64,000 bases of DNA from Chitinophaga caeni (GCF_002557795.1 NZ_CP023777.1:5093001-5157000); one strand, 5' to 3'. Positions 1 to 9,561 are shown, counted from the first letter of the stretch. The notes: generated from the letters alone by a model not told the origin. Program-made: numbers and translations.

Positions 1-73
1 CTTTGTTTTGTTGGGTCGAACTATTACAGGCGCAAAGTACTACAATGGCCAAAATTGGAGCTAATTGTTTCAT
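1..73 (-). CDS. N-terminal part of a lipoprotein (runs off left edge)
   Basis: Only the first 24 codons are present. They read M-K-Q-L-A-P-I-L-A-I-V-V-L-C-A-C-N-S-S, which is a type II (lipoprotein) signal peptide: a short Lys start, a hydrophobic core and a lipobox ending in Cys16 (L-C-A-C), followed by a polar Asn-Ser stretch. The mature protein would be lipid-anchored, by inference on the periplasmic or outer-membrane side. The function cannot be judged from this fragment. It lies downstream of the oxidoreductase gene on the same strand, but a terminator at 141-175 separates the two. Confidence 0.6.
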   Translation of the reverse strand, partial: MKQLAPILAIVVLCACNSSTQQNK

Positions 74-140
74 AACAACTTTTTGGGACTATGCTAAATT
101 TAAAGAATCTAATTGAAAAATGACATGGATTTATTAGCAT

Positions 141-175
141 AAAAAAACCTGCTACCCATAGGCGGGAAGCAGGTT
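141..175 (-). terminator. Intrinsic terminator of the Gfo/Idh/MocA gene
   Basis: The 8-bp arms AACCTGCT (146-153) and AGCAGGTT (168-175) form a hairpin. On the minus strand it is followed by a run of seven T (141-147). It lies just after the stop codon of the oxidoreductase gene. Confidence 0.8.
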
Positions 176-198
176 GGTTTCAAAATATGTTAAAAGGA

Positions 199-1581
199 TC
201 AGGAGATAAGCATCTTGGTTGGGTTCCAATCGATCACCTTCTTTTTGAAATAACTTTCATTTACTGCCAATGCTGGTCCGGCGGCTCTCAGGCCAAAGGT
301 TGCATCTTCAACGATCGGTTTACCGTTTCGCATTGCTTCAAAAAAGTTAACGAAATGATCGTAGCGATCATCATAGCCTTTAGGCGCCGCATAACTACTT
401 TCTTCGAACTTGCCTTTAGCAGCATTCGCGTATTTCTCATTATAAGACTTAATGAATGCCTTTTTCTCCGCTTCGGTGAAGGTATTGAAAGTATCCCATC
501 CACCGTAGCCGGGTGCTTCGGGAAGTTTATGTTGTTTCATCTTGAAATCGTTCCAGCCGAGTTCAATCACGCCTTCTGTTCCGATTAAACGGGTATATTC
601 TCCGCCGCCGCCGCCATCTGCAAAGTTCACGCGCAGATTCATTTGGAAGGCAGGATGCGTATCGGTTTCAGGATAATCGAATATGGCAACCATAACATCC
701 GGTACATCGCGGCCATCGATCCATTGCACCAAATTTCCGCTAGAGAAAATCCTATTGGGGCCCTCGGAATCGATCATGAAATGTAAACCGGAAATCAGGT
801 GTACGAATAAATCTCCCGGCACGCCGGTTCCATAGGCCTGGTAGTTTCTCCAACGGAAGAAACGAACCGGGTCGAACGGTGTTTTGGGCGTATCCTTGAG
901 GAAGGTGTCGTAATCAACTGTTTTGGGTGAAGCATCTGTAGGGATAGAGTATTCCCAGGCGCCTAAAGCGGAATGGCGATCAATTTTGGCTTCTACAAAA
1001 TTCAATTTACCGATAGCACCGGATTGATACAATTTCTTGGCTTCGGCCAATGCCACGCTGCTTACCCTTTGACTGCCTACTTGGAAAACAGCATTGGTGG
1101 CCTTTTGCGTCTTTATCACTTCATGTCCTTCGGAAATTTGCTGAACCATCGGTTTTTCACAATACACCGCTTTCCCCTTCTTCATGGCTTCGATGGAAAT
1201 AGTATCGTGCCAATGATCCGGGGTAGCGATTACAACCGCGTCAATGTCTTTCCTATCGAGTATTTCGCGGTAATCCCTGGTGGTATATATCTGCTGACCG
1301 TACACTTCTTTAGCATGTTCAAGGTGACCGGTATATAAATCTGCAACACCAACCAGTTCCACACCGGGAACCCGGAGTGCGCAAGAAATATCACCGAAGC
1401 CCATGATACCCATGCCGATACCGGCGATCCTGATTTTATCGTTCGAGCTAACAGGTTTTTGTCCGGGGAGTATGGTTTGTGGAATGGGCTTAGCAGCTAA
1501 GCCTGAAAGTGACCCCGCCCCCAGTGCAGCGGCCGTGGTACCAAGCTGCTGGAGGAATTTTCTACGAGAATTATTGGGCAT
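199..1581 (-). CDS. Gfo/Idh/MocA family oxidoreductase with TAT signal
   Basis: A 460-residue protein when started at the ATG at 1581. The upstream in-frame extension to 1764 translates a GC-rich repeat and is unlikely to be coding. The N-terminus carries a twin-arginine signal (N-S-R-R-K-F-L-Q-Q-L-G, then a hydrophobic Ala/Gly stretch), so export to the periplasm is expected. A Rossmann NAD(P)-binding region follows (G-I-G-M-G-I-M-G), then the family signature E-K-P (C-E-K-P-M-V) and the C-terminal GFO/IDH/MocA alpha/beta domain. Such proteins oxidise or epimerise sugars and related polyols, but the substrate cannot be read from the sequence. Exported members are numerous in Bacteroidota. 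It is monocistronic, with its own terminator and a repeat-rich upstream region. Confidence 0.85.
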   Translation of the reverse strand: MPNNSRRKFLQQLGTTAAALGAGSLSGLAAKPIPQTILPGQKPVSSNDKIRIAGIGMGIMGFGDISCALRVPGVELVGVADLYTGHLEHAKEVYGQQIYTTRDYREILDRKDIDAVVIATPDHWHDTISIEAMKKGKAVYCEKPMVQQISEGHEVIKTQKATNAVFQVGSQRVSSVALAEAKKLYQSGAIGKLNFVEAKIDRHSALGAWEYSIPTDASPKTVDYDTFLKDTPKTPFDPVRFFRWRNYQAYGTGVPGDLFVHLISGLHFMIDSEGPNRIFSSGNLVQWIDGRDVPDVMVAIFDYPETDTHPAFQMNLRVNFADGGGGGEYTRLIGTEGVIELGWNDFKMKQHKLPEAPGYGGWDTFNTFTEAEKKAFIKSYNEKYANAAKGKFEESSYAAPKGYDDRYDHFVNFFEAMRNGKPIVEDATFGLRAAGPALAVNESYFKKKVIDWNPTKMLIS

Positions 1582-1690
1582 ATTAGAAAGATTTAGAGTT
1601 CTAAAAGTTAGGAAGATGTACCCAATTATGCAAACAAGTGTACCATTCGGACTAGATAGAAGGGTTGACAGGTGGATAAATGGTAAATCG

Positions 1691-1757
1691 CGATTGGCAG
1701 GACGGTCTCGATTGGCAGGACGGCCGAGACTGGCAGGACGGCCTCGCGAGGCCGTCC
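1691..1757. repeat. Three 18-bp tandem repeats ending in a 22-bp perfect palindrome
   Basis: Units of the type CGATTGGCAGGACGG begin at 1691, 1709 and 1727 (period 18, third unit diverged). The last unit runs into a perfect palindrome, GGACGGCCTCG/CGAGGCCGTCC, at 1736-1757. The block is much more GC-rich than its surroundings and lies between the Gfo/Idh/MocA gene and sdhB. Confidence 0.85.
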
Positions 1758-1771
1758 CATCCATAAATCAC

Positions 1772-1797
1772 AAAAGGCGCCCTGGATGGGGCGCCTT
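1772..1797 (-). terminator. Intrinsic terminator of the sdh operon
   Basis: The arms AAGGCGCC (1774-1781) and GGCGCCTT (1790-1797) form a GC-rich hairpin downstream of sdhB. On the minus strand it is followed by a short T run. Confidence 0.7.
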
Positions 1798-1821
1798 CAA
1801 AATAATTATCACGGAAAATTG

Positions 1822-2568
1822 CTATTCTTTGCTGAAACCTGCGCCGATAAATTCGCGGTTCAAACGTGCGATGTTAGTCAGGGAAATACCTTTAGGGCAT
1901 TCCGCTTCACAAGCGCCGGTATTCGTACAGCTACCGAAGCCTTCTTTATCCATTTGCGCTACCATATCAATTGCACGTTGTTTACGTTCAGGATGACCTT
2001 GAGGCAGCAATGCCAATTGAGATACTTTAGCAGAAACGAACAACATAGCAGATGAGTTCTTACAAGCTGCCACGCAGGCACCGCAACCGATACAAGCCGC
2101 GGCCGCGAAAGCCACATCCGCTTTATCTTTACCGATTGGAATGTTATTGGCATCTTGCGCGTTTCCAGTATTTACGGAAACGAAACCACCTGCTTCGATA
2201 ATTCTATCGAAGGAAGTCCTATCAACCATCAAGTCTTTTAATACCGGGAAAGCTCCTGCACGCCAAGGTTCTACAGTAATGGTATCGCCATCATTGTAGG
2301 CACGCATATGCAGTTGGCAGGTTGTTGTTTCATCCCAAGGGCCGTGAGCACGGCCATTTATATACATGGAACACATACCGCAAATACCTTCACGGCAATC
2401 GTGATCGAAAGCTATCGGTTCTTTCCCTTCGTTGATCAATCGCTCATTCAACACATCAAACATCTCCAGGAACGACATGTCCTTAGAAACATCTGAAACT
2501 TGGAACGTTTCAAAGTGACCCTGATCCTGGGCGTTTTTTTGTCTCCAAACTTTGAGTGTTAAATTCAT
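1822..2568 (-). CDS. sdhB: Succinate dehydrogenase/fumarate reductase iron-sulfur subunit
   Basis: A 248-residue protein, normal length for SdhB/FrdB. The N-terminal ferredoxin fold has the [2Fe-2S] ligands Cys58, Cys63, Cys66 and Cys84 (C-R-E-G-I-C-G-M-C). The C-terminal part has the ferredoxin motif [11 protein letters not shown] (Cys159-169) and a further set at Cys214, Cys220 and Cys224, which bind the [4Fe-4S] and [3Fe-4S] clusters. It passes electrons from the flavoprotein SdhA to the membrane cytochrome SdhC, linking the TCA cycle to the menaquinone pool. It is the last gene of sdhC-sdhA-sdhB, 52 bases after sdhA, and is followed by a terminator. Direction (succinate oxidation or fumarate reduction) cannot be decided from sequence; the neighbours suggest an aerobic organism. 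Confidence 0.95.
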   Translation of the reverse strand: MNLTLKVWRQKNAQDQGHFETFQVSDVSKDMSFLEMFDVLNERLINEGKEPIAFDHDCREGICGMCSMYINGRAHGPWDETTTCQLHMRAYNDGDTITVEPWRAGAFPVLKDLMVDRTSFDRIIEAGGFVSVNTGNAQDANNIPIGKDKADVAFAAAACIGCGACVAACKNSSAMLFVSAKVSQLALLPQGHPERKQRAIDMVAQMDKEGFGSCTNTGACEAECPKGISLTNIARLNREFIGAGFSKE

Positions 2569-2620
2569 TATTCAAAAATTAAATGTTAAGTGTTGCCGGC
2601 TGGTTACGGATTAGTTTCGC

Positions 2621-4594
2621 TTATTTGTAGCTACGTTGAGTTGGATGAACAACATCGAAGTTCAACGGCTCCTTATGTAAATCGTATTTACTTGGCCCTT
2701 GATACTCCCATGCAGCTACATATTGGAAGTTTTCGTCGTCGCGTTTAGCTTCCCCGTCTTCTGTTTGAGATTCTTCACGGAAGTGACCTCCGCAAGATTC
2801 GCGGCGATGCAAAGCATCGATACACATCAACTCGCCCAGTTCGAGGAAATCGGCTACACGGCCTGCTTTTTCCAGTTCGGTATTGATCCCATTGGCATCT
2901 CCCGGGATACGAACATCTTTCCAGAATTCTTCACGGAGGGCTTTAATTTCTTCAATCGCTTCTTTCAGTCCTTGTTCGTTACGGGCCATACCGCATTTAT
3001 CCCACATGATTTTACCCAGGGCTTTATGGAAATGATCCACGGATTTAGTACCCTGTATGCCCATCAGTTTTTCAAGACTAGCTTGGACATTCTTTTCAGC
3101 TTCTTCGAATGCGGGGTGATCTGTAGGGATAGCCTTGGTATGAATTTCATCTGCCAAGAAGTTACCCACTGTATAAGGAATCACGAAATAACCATCTGCT
3201 AAACCTTGCATCAGCGCGGAAGCACCCAAACGGTTGGCACCGTGATCGGAGAAGTTCGCTTCACCCAGCGCGTATAAACCGGGAACGGTAGTCATCAGTT
3301 CATAATCCACCCAAAGTCCACCCATGGTATAGTGTACCGCTGGATAAATACGCATCGGTGTTTCGTAAGGATTTTCACCGGTAATTTTCGCGTACATATC
3401 GAACAGGTTACCATATTTCTCTGCTACAACCGCTTTACCCATGGCAATGATTTCTGCATCGGAAGCATGATCTTTACCGTGTTTGCTGGCTTCGATTTTA
3501 CCGTAACGTTTGATCGCATCGGCATAATCCAAATATACGGCCATCTTGGAAGCGCCCACACCGTAACCGGCGTCACATCTTTCCTTGGCGGCTCTTGAAG
3601 CCACATCGCGGGGAACGAGGTTACCGAAAGCGGGGTATCTTCTTTCCAGGTAATAATCTCTTTCATCTTCAGGAATTTCTGAAGGTTTGCGGGTATCATC
3701 CTTTTTCTTAGGCACCCAGATACGACCATCGTTCCTCAAGGATTCGGACATCAGGGTCAATTTAGACTGGTGATCGCCGGAAACCGGGATACAAGTCGGG
3801 TGAATCTGTGTGAAGCAAGGGTTACCGAAGAAGGCGCCCTGTTTGTGGGCCTTCCAAGCTGCGGTAACATTAGATCCCATAGCGTTTGTAGACAGGAAGA
3901 AAACGTTTCCGTAACCACCTGTACATAATAATACCGCGTGACCGAAATGGCGTTCCAGTTTACCGGTTACCAGGTCACGGGCAATGATTCCGCGGGCTTT
4001 ACCATCGATTTTCACGATGTCGAGCATCTCGTGGCGGCGGTACATTTTTACTTTACCGAGGGAAACTTGTCTTTCCAAGGCAGAGTAAGCACCGAGCAAT
4101 AATTGTTGCCCGGTTTGACCGGCAGCGTAGAAAGTACGTTGTACTTGCACCCCGCCGAAAGAGCGGTTGCTCAGCAAACCGCCATATTCGCGGGCAAAGG
4201 GAACACCTTGCGCCACGCATTGGTCGATGATGTTACCACTCACTTCAGCCAAACGGTACACGTTGCTTTCGCGGGCGCGGTAGTCACCACCTTTAACCGT
4301 ATCGTAAAAAAGACGGAAAACGGAGTCACCGTCATTTTGATAGTTCTTAGCAGCATTGATACCCCCCTGGGCAGCGATAGAGTGCGCGCGGCGGGGACTA
4401 TCTTGGAAACAGAATGCTTTTACAGAATAACCGAGCTCTGCGAGAGAAGCTGCGGCAGATGCACCGGCAAGACCTGTACCTACAACAATCACTTCAAGTT
4501 TGCGCTTGTTGGCAGGGTTTACCAGTTTAACGGTGCTTTTATATTTACTCCACTGAGTTTCTAGCGGTCCAGCAGGAATTTTTGAATTGAGCAT
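2621..4594 (-). CDS. sdhA: Succinate dehydrogenase/fumarate reductase flavoprotein subunit
   Basis: A 657-residue protein that oxidises succinate to fumarate with covalently bound FAD. The FAD-binding [10 protein letters not shown] motif lies near residues 38-47, and the flavin-attachment motif [11 protein letters not shown] is clear. The C-terminal capping and helical domains follow. The length and the long N-terminal extension before the FAD motif fit the Bacteroidota/Firmicutes 'type B' Sdh/Frd family. It is co-transcribed with sdhC (19-base gap) and sdhB (52-base gap) from the promoter at 5342-5372. Confidence 0.95.
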   Translation of the reverse strand: MLNSKIPAGPLETQWSKYKSTVKLVNPANKRKLEVIVVGTGLAGASAAASLAELGYSVKAFCFQDSPRRAHSIAAQGGINAAKNYQNDGDSVFRLFYDTVKGGDYRARESNVYRLAEVSGNIIDQCVAQGVPFAREYGGLLSNRSFGGVQVQRTFYAAGQTGQQLLLGAYSALERQVSLGKVKMYRRHEMLDIVKIDGKARGIIARDLVTGKLERHFGHAVLLCTGGYGNVFFLSTNAMGSNVTAAWKAHKQGAFFGNPCFTQIHPTCIPVSGDHQSKLTLMSESLRNDGRIWVPKKKDDTRKPSEIPEDERDYYLERRYPAFGNLVPRDVASRAAKERCDAGYGVGASKMAVYLDYADAIKRYGKIEASKHGKDHASDAEIIAMGKAVVAEKYGNLFDMYAKITGENPYETPMRIYPAVHYTMGGLWVDYELMTTVPGLYALGEANFSDHGANRLGASALMQGLADGYFVIPYTVGNFLADEIHTKAIPTDHPAFEEAEKNVQASLEKLMGIQGTKSVDHFHKALGKIMWDKCGMARNEQGLKEAIEEIKALREEFWKDVRIPGDANGINTELEKAGRVADFLELGELMCIDALHRRESCGGHFREESQTEDGEAKRDDENFQYVAAWEYQGPSKYDLHKEPLNFDVVHPTQRSYK

Positions 4595-4613
4595 ATATCC
4601 TTACTTTTCAGAA

Positions 4614-5291
4614 TTAATTAAAGAAAATGTACAATGGGATGATGGCGAAGCCAACAGGAATAGCAATACCAAAGATCCATACGCCGATGAAATTGATAAG
4701 GCCGTTGTACTTTTTGTGGTTTAAACCGAAGGTTTGGAAAGCACTTTTGAAACCATGAATCAAGTGGAATGAAAGCGCGATCATACCGACAGTGTACAAT
4801 ACCACGATCCAAGTTTCTTTAAAGGCAACTTGAACCACTTTATATAAATCCTTGTATTCTTTACCATCATAGGTGTTCATAGGCAGTTCGCCGTAGTGGA
4901 ATTTCCACCAGAAATTAGCCAGGTGAATCACGATAAAGATGAAGAGGATACTTCCCATGATCGCCATCTGGCGGCTAAACCATGAAGATGTTTTGTTGCC
5001 GGGTTTTACAGCATACTTTACCGGGCGTGATGCGCGGCTTTTGAAGGTCAGTTGAATGGCAATAAATGCATGTAGCACGATGATAATCTTCAATCCCCAG
5101 GCGATGAACTGGATCAAGCTGTTATGACCCATAAACTCCGCATAAGCATTGAAAGCCTTGCCATCATCTTTATACAACAACTGGAAGTTACCAGCTAAGT
5201 GTACAATGACGAAACTACATAAAAATAAGCCGGTAGCGCCAACTAACAACTTTTTACCAATTGAGGTACTAAAGAATTGTGACCATTTCAT
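4614..5291 (-). CDS. sdhC: Succinate dehydrogenase cytochrome b subunit
   Basis: A 225-residue membrane protein with about five transmembrane helices. This is the single large anchor typical of type B complexes; there is no separate sdhD. Histidines suited to ligating two haem b groups sit in V-I-V-H-L-A-G-N, V-L-H-A-F, I-V-I-H-L-A-N-F and F-H-L-I-H-G-F. It anchors SdhAB to the inner face of the cytoplasmic membrane and reduces menaquinone. It is the first gene of the sdh operon, preceded by a near-consensus promoter and a leader of about 45 bases. Confidence 0.93.
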   Translation of the reverse strand: MKWSQFFSTSIGKKLLVGATGLFLCSFVIVHLAGNFQLLYKDDGKAFNAYAEFMGHNSLIQFIAWGLKIIIVLHAFIAIQLTFKSRASRPVKYAVKPGNKTSSWFSRQMAIMGSILFIFIVIHLANFWWKFHYGELPMNTYDGKEYKDLYKVVQVAFKETWIVVLYTVGMIALSFHLIHGFKSAFQTFGLNHKKYNGLINFIGVWIFGIAIPVGFAIIPLYIFFN

Positions 5292-5341
5292 AAGATACTT
5301 TCTAAGCTTCCTTTTGTAAAATGATAAATTGAAATGACGGG

Positions 5342-5372
5342 CAAATTTATAACATGATTGATGAAATTCAAA
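5342..5372 (-). promoter_or_regulatory. Promoter of sdhCAB (Bacteroidota type)
   Basis: On the minus strand TTTG (plus-strand CAAA at 5369-5372) and TAAATTTG (plus-strand CAAATTTA at 5342-5349) are separated by exactly 19 bases. This matches the published Bacteroidota consensus of a -33 TTTG and a -7 TAnnTTTG. Transcription should start near 5336. Confidence 0.8.
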
Positions 5373-5385
5373 TGATAATTATCAC

Positions 5386-5421
5386 AAAAACGGCACTTAA
5401 AGCCACAATTATGGCCGTTTT
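5386..5421 (-). terminator. Terminator of the 187-residue hypothetical gene
   Basis: The arms AAAACGGC (5387-5394) and GCCGTTTT (5414-5421) form a hairpin ending in five T on the minus strand, directly after the stop of the gene at 5435-5998. It insulates that gene from the sdh promoter. Confidence 0.65.
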
Positions 5422-5434
5422 AAATGTGTAAAAC

Positions 5435-5998
5435 TTACTCTAAGCGCCTCAGCATCCAGTTGTCTATCACATTAAACAGGTGTTGGGGCTGAAATGTTCG
5501 CCACTTTGCATCTTCGGCCAAGTGGATATAATGATCCAAATGGGCATGTTTAAACTCTTGCCGGGTTTGTTCCGGCATGTTCAACGCCACGATCCAGCCT
5601 CCTTCATCGCGGATATCCTCCCACCATTCTTCATAATAATCGCTATCACCGGAATGAAAATTGAGCACGTTCTCGCAAATCAGTATGTATTTATAAATGC
5701 CCTGGGGGATCATCGCATCTATGATCTCGCGCTTCAGGGTCATGATATTATCTTCGATCGCATCATTCCACTCCCCGATTAATTCTATTATGGCATAATT
5801 AAACTCGTAATCCACGAAAAGCATCTTCATGTATAGATTCGGGGCGCCAAAATAATCCCATTGCGGGTGAATATAGTAGTTGTACACCGTGTTACTAAAC
5901 TCAAACTCGCTGTATTCCCTCCCGTAAAAGGGAGAAAACTCATCTTCTTCGGCCGCATATAAATGTCTCCAATTATAAAAGGGTTCAATCTCGTGCAT
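5435..5998 (-). CDS. Hypothetical acidic, aromatic-rich protein
   Basis: A 187-residue soluble protein that I do not recognise. It is rich in Tyr, Trp and acidic residues (for example Y-Y-E-E-W-W-E-D-I-R-D-E-G-G-W in the middle) and has no signal peptide or membrane segment. It is probably a conserved cytoplasmic protein. It has its own terminator and a 99-base gap to murQ upstream, so it is probably monocistronic. The ATG at 5998 is the first possible start and gives a typical Met-His-Glu beginning. No function is proposed. Confidence 0.7.
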   Translation of the reverse strand: MHEIEPFYNWRHLYAAEEDEFSPFYGREYSEFEFSNTVYNYYIHPQWDYFGAPNLYMKMLFVDYEFNYAIIELIGEWNDAIEDNIMTLKREIIDAMIPQGIYKYILICENVLNFHSGDSDYYEEWWEDIRDEGGWIVALNMPEQTRQEFKHAHLDHYIHLAEDAKWRTFQPQHLFNVIDNWMLRRLE

Positions 5999-6097
5999 GG
6001 CGGCAAATTACTTATTTTGATAGGAAAATGCCCATTGGTAAAATCCTAATTTTTCCTTATCCTATAATAACTAAATTGTTTAGCTAATCGTCATCAA

Positions 6098-6910
6098 CTA
6101 CGGCTGGCTTTCCGCTGCTTTCTTTACGCTACCGTACTTTAGCAGTAATTTTTTTGCCTTCTCATAATCAGTTTCCCCGGTTTGCTCCATCAACATTTTA
6201 ACACCGCGGTCTACGAGCTTATCATTGCTCAACTGCATGTTAACCATCTTGTTATCTTCTACCCTTCCCAACTGGATCATCACTGAAGTTGAAATCATAT
6301 TCAACACTAATTTTTGCGCGGTGCCACTTTTCATGCGGGTACTCCCGGTGACAAACTCCGGCCCCACTACCACTTCCACCGGGAAATCTGCCGCGGCAGA
6401 TACCGGCGCCCCGGGGTTGCAGGAAATGCTTCCCGTCGTAATCCCGTGTGCCTTACATTGTTCCAAAGCGCCTATAACATAAGGTGTTGTACCACTTGCA
6501 GCGATGCCGATCACAACATCCTTCGGACTAATATTATACGCCTGCAAATCATTCCAGCCCTGGGATTTGGAATCTTCCGCAAACTCAACGGCTTTCCTGA
6601 TAGCCGAATCACCACCGGCGATTAAACCGACTACCAAGTCGAAAGGAACACCGTAAGTAGGCGGGCATTCCGAGGCATCCACGATGCCCAAACGACCGCT
6701 GGTTCCGGCTCCGAGGTAAAATAAACGTCCCCCGGCGAGCATTTTATCAGCGATAGCAGTCACCAGTTTCTCAATTTGCGGTATGGCCTTCTCCACGGCC
6801 AATGGAACGGTTTGATCTTCCTTGTTGATGTTTATTAACAATTCACGGATGCTCATTTGCTCCAAATGATGGTAATGGGAAGCTTGCTCCGTTACTCTAA
6901 TAAATTCCAT
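6098..6910 (-). CDS. murQ: N-acetylmuramic acid 6-phosphate etherase
   Basis: A 270-residue SIS-domain protein, slightly shorter than the usual 300. It cleaves the lactyl ether of MurNAc-6-phosphate to give GlcNAc-6-phosphate and D-lactate in cell-wall recycling. Family motifs are all present: G-T-S-G-R-L-G, D-A-S-E-C-P-P-T (with the catalytic acid), and G-S-T-R-M-K-S-G-T-A-Q-K. The C-terminal helical part is short. It follows a BadF-type sugar kinase by 23 bases on the same strand, consistent with a two-gene unit that phosphorylates and then cleaves MurNAc. GlcNAc-6-phosphate would need a deacetylase and deaminase; a NagB fusion is encoded at 45186-47108. Confidence 0.92.
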   Translation of the reverse strand: MEFIRVTEQASHYHHLEQMSIRELLININKEDQTVPLAVEKAIPQIEKLVTAIADKMLAGGRLFYLGAGTSGRLGIVDASECPPTYGVPFDLVVGLIAGGDSAIRKAVEFAEDSKSQGWNDLQAYNISPKDVVIGIAASGTTPYVIGALEQCKAHGITTGSISCNPGAPVSAAADFPVEVVVGPEFVTGSTRMKSGTAQKLVLNMISTSVMIQLGRVEDNKMVNMQLSNDKLVDRGVKMLMEQTGETDYEKAKKLLLKYGSVKKAAESQP

Positions 6911-6933
6911 ACGTAGATGTCTTAATATTAAAA

Positions 6934-7800
6934 TTATTTACGAGGGTTGATTTCCGTGTGGTATTGGATCAGTCCCGCCATTGGCGATTTAACGATCGTT
7001 CCAAGCTGCAACTCGTACAATTCGCATAGCTGTTGGATGATATCCTTGAAATACCAAGCGATGCTACCGGTAAAATGCAGGGGAACCGTCCAGCTTTCAC
7101 GGTATTTATAAATATGGTTGAAGAAAAATTCATTCAAGCCATCTTCCAAGATGTTTTCGATCATAAAATGCCCGCGGTTTTCGGACAGGAAAGGGGCAAA
7201 TGTGGATAAGAAGCGGTTGGGGAGCGGTTTACGGTAAACGCTATCGAGAATTTCATCCTTCGTAATATGAAATTTTTCATCGAAGTTGGCTTTCAAATCT
7301 TCATCGAAAGTATGGTAAAGGTAATATTGTACTATTTTTTTGCCGAGGTAAGCCCCGCTTCCTTCATCACCTAAAATAAATCCCAAACCGGGGTTATTTT
7401 TCACGATTTTTTCACCATCGTAGTAACAAGAGTTGGAACCTGTTCCCAAGATACTGGCAACACCTTTCTCCTTGCCGCATAAGCCTTTAGCTGCGGCAGC
7501 CAAATCATGATCTGCCTCCACGTAAGTATCCATGAACACGCTTTGCAGGCTATCATGCAATAGTTTAGCATTCTGGCTACTGCCTAAGCCGGTGCCGTAA
7601 TAAAAAATCTCATCAATATGCAGCTTACGGGGCATTTGCGGTAAAAGCTCCTGTTCCAGTATATTGATAATCTGTTCGCCGGTTTGAAAATACGGGCTAA
7701 TCCCCTGTGTACGGTAAGTTGCGCGGCTGTCGCCGTTGATCAGGCACCACTCAGTTTTGGTGGAACCGCTATCTGCCACTAATGTAATATTTGTAGGCAT
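6934..7800 (-). CDS. BadF/BadG-type N-acetylhexosamine (GlcNAc/MurNAc) kinase
   Basis: A 288-residue ASKHA-fold kinase. The phosphate-1 motif D-S-G-S-T-K-T-E near residues 10-17 and the phosphate-2 region G-T-G-S-N-S fit BadF/BadG/BcrA/D ATPases, and L-G-D-E-G-S-G-A-Y-L-G-K is the signature shared by eukaryotic NAGK and bacterial GlcNAc/MurNAc kinases. Position directly upstream of murQ (23-base gap) suggests it makes MurNAc-6-phosphate, the MurQ substrate, but GlcNAc is equally possible. It diverges from the S41 protease gene across a 153-base region. Confidence 0.8.
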   Translation of the reverse strand: MPTNITLVADSGSTKTEWCLINGDSRATYRTQGISPYFQTGEQIINILEQELLPQMPRKLHIDEIFYYGTGLGSSQNAKLLHDSLQSVFMDTYVEADHDLAAAAKGLCGKEKGVASILGTGSNSCYYDGEKIVKNNPGLGFILGDEGSGAYLGKKIVQYYLYHTFDEDLKANFDEKFHITKDEILDSVYRKPLPNRFLSTFAPFLSENRGHFMIENILEDGLNEFFFNHIYKYRESWTVPLHFTGSIAWYFKDIIQQLCELYELQLGTIVKSPMAGLIQYHTEINPRK

Positions 7801-7859
7801 ACCCAGATGAATTTAGGAAATTAAAAGATCGATGGATGAAGAATTGAAATTGAATACCC

Positions 7860-7867
7860 TATTTTTG
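7860..7867 (+). promoter_or_regulatory. Possible -7 element for the S41 protease gene
   Basis: TATTTTTG matches TAnnTTTG, about 87 bases before the ATG at 7954. No well-placed TTTG -33 element is visible, so the call is tentative. Confidence 0.4.
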
Positions 7868-7953
7868 CCACAAGTTAAGGAAAACGGTTTCACATTAGCA
7901 AATATTAAAAAACCGTCATCCGGGATTAAATTTTAGCGATTAATATTCGAAGT

Positions 7954-9561
7954 ATGTCGAAAAACAGGAAATTGAACGTCTTTTTACCGTTCTTATTTGC
8001 CTTGGTATTAGCTTTGGGAATGTTCATTGGCTATAGAATGCCTACGGTTCGCAACAGTAGCTCCAAGATTTTTTTCGTCCCGAATAAAAGGGATGCCTTG
8101 CAGGAGGTAGTTGACCTATTGAAGTATAAATATGTAGATAGCGTCCATCTCGGAGATTTACAAGAAGACGCCATCAATGCATTACTCAAGCATTTAGATC
8201 CGCACTCTATCTATATTCCAGCGGAACAATTAGCTAGGATCAATGAAGACCTGAATAGTAATTTTGAAGGTATCGGTATCGAGTATTCTATGTTCAACGA
8301 TACGCTCAACGTGGTCAACGTGCTGCAAGGTGGACCGTCTGAAGAAGCAGGTTTGCAAATGGGAGATAAGATTATAAGGGTTAATGATTCATTAATCGCG
8401 GGTGTTAATATTTCAGATAACAAGATTAAGTATTATTTACGCGGGCCCCAGGGTTCGAGTGCTAAGCTCAGCCTCCTGCGCGATCACCAGGAAAAAACGA
8501 TCCAGGTGAAAAGGGGGATTATCCCTTTATATAGCATCAACGCCCATTATATGGTAGGCCCCGGCATCGGCTATATCAAGATCGATCGTTTCAGCGAATC
8601 TACCGTGGATGAATTTATGGCGGCATTGCGGGAGTTGACCCGTGCGGGCATGGAAAAATTAATCATCGACGTAAGGCAAAACCCAGGTGGTTTACTCGAT
8701 GCAGCTTTCAGAATATCCGACCAGTTATTGGATGGTAGCAAGGTGGTAGTTTATACGGAAGGCGTTCATTCACCTAAAAAAGAATATAAAACCAATCAGC
8801 CCGGACTTTTTGAAAAAGGAGCCTTGGTAATCATGACCGACGAAAGCTCCGCTTCTGCCAGTGAAGTGTTGGCCGGCGCGGTGCAAGATTGGGATCGCGG
8901 CACAATTATAGGTAGGAGAACCTTCGGCAAAGGACTCGTGCAGGATCAATACAACCTGAGCGATGGCGGCGCATTGCGCTTAACGATTGCGCGGTATTAT
9001 TTACCGAGCGGCAGAAGTATCCAGAAGTCTTACAAAGATGGCCGCGAAGCCTACGGGGAGGATTTGGAGAACCGGTATATTCACGGTGAGCTGCTCAATA
9101 AAGACAGCATCCAGATTTACGATACCGTTGAATACAAAACGGAAAAAGGCAGGACTGTATACGGCGGCGGCGGTATCATTCCGGATGTATTCGTTCCATA
9201 CGACACGGCTCATTATTCTACCTTGCAATTACAGATATATCAACAAAATCTTTACAGCGAATTTGCATACGAATACTACTTGGCGCACAAAGCTGATTTT
9301 GCAGGTTATAAAGACATTAAAGATTTTATCCAAGAATTTACCATCACACCGGCAATATTACAATCGTTTTATAGCTACGTACAGAAAGCCAGTATTAACC
9401 CTACCAGGCATAGCGTAAAAGATGATGAAGATATCAGCCTGAGACTGAAAGCCTTACTGGCCAGGAAACGTTGGGATTTAAATGGTTATTACGAAGTAAT
9501 GAACCAAGACGACCCGATGGTTGAAACGGCTGTGAAAAAGATACAGGAGATGGCGGAATAA
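7954..9561 (+). CDS. S41 family carboxy-terminal processing peptidase
   Basis: A 535-residue protein with an N-terminal hydrophobic segment (residues about 8-27; signal anchor), so it acts in the periplasm. A PDZ domain spans roughly residues 100-180 (G-I-G-I-E-Y; G-P-S-E-E-A-G-L-Q-M-G-D). The protease domain has R-Q-N-P-G-G-L-L near 241-248 and the catalytic Ser-Lys dyad. By the family spacing of 25 residues seen in Prc, Ser301 in S-S-A-S-A-S-E pairs with Lys326 in T-F-G-K-G-L. A C-terminal helical extension follows. CtpA-like enzymes trim C-termini of exported proteins and regulate cell-wall hydrolases. It is monocistronic and ends at a strong terminator. Confidence 0.92.
   Translation: MSKNRKLNVFLPFLFALVLALGMFIGYRMPTVRNSSSKIFFVPNKRDALQEVVDLLKYKYVDSVHLGDLQEDAINALLKHLDPHSIYIPAEQLARINEDLNSNFEGIGIEYSMFNDTLNVVNVLQGGPSEEAGLQMGDKIIRVNDSLIAGVNISDNKIKYYLRGPQGSSAKLSLLRDHQEKTIQVKRGIIPLYSINAHYMVGPGIGYIKIDRFSESTVDEFMAALRELTRAGMEKLIIDVRQNPGGLLDAAFRISDQLLDGSKVVVYTEGVHSPKKEYKTNQPGLFEKGALVIMTDESSASASEVLAGAVQDWDRGTIIGRRTFGKGLVQDQYNLSDGGALRLTIARYYLPSGRSIQKSYKDGREAYGEDLENRYIHGELLNKDSIQIYDTVEYKTEKGRTVYGGGGIIPDVFVPYDTAHYSTLQLQIYQQNLYSEFAYEYYLAHKADFAGYKDIKDFIQEFTITPAILQSFYSYVQKASINPTRHSVKDDEDISLRLKALLARKRWDLNGYYEVMNQDDPMVETAVKKIQEMAE

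Noticed and set aside
1582..1764. In-frame N-terminal extension of the Gfo/Idh/MocA protein
   Set aside because: It translates the 18-bp tandem repeats and palindrome; the twin-arginine signal begins cleanly at 1581.
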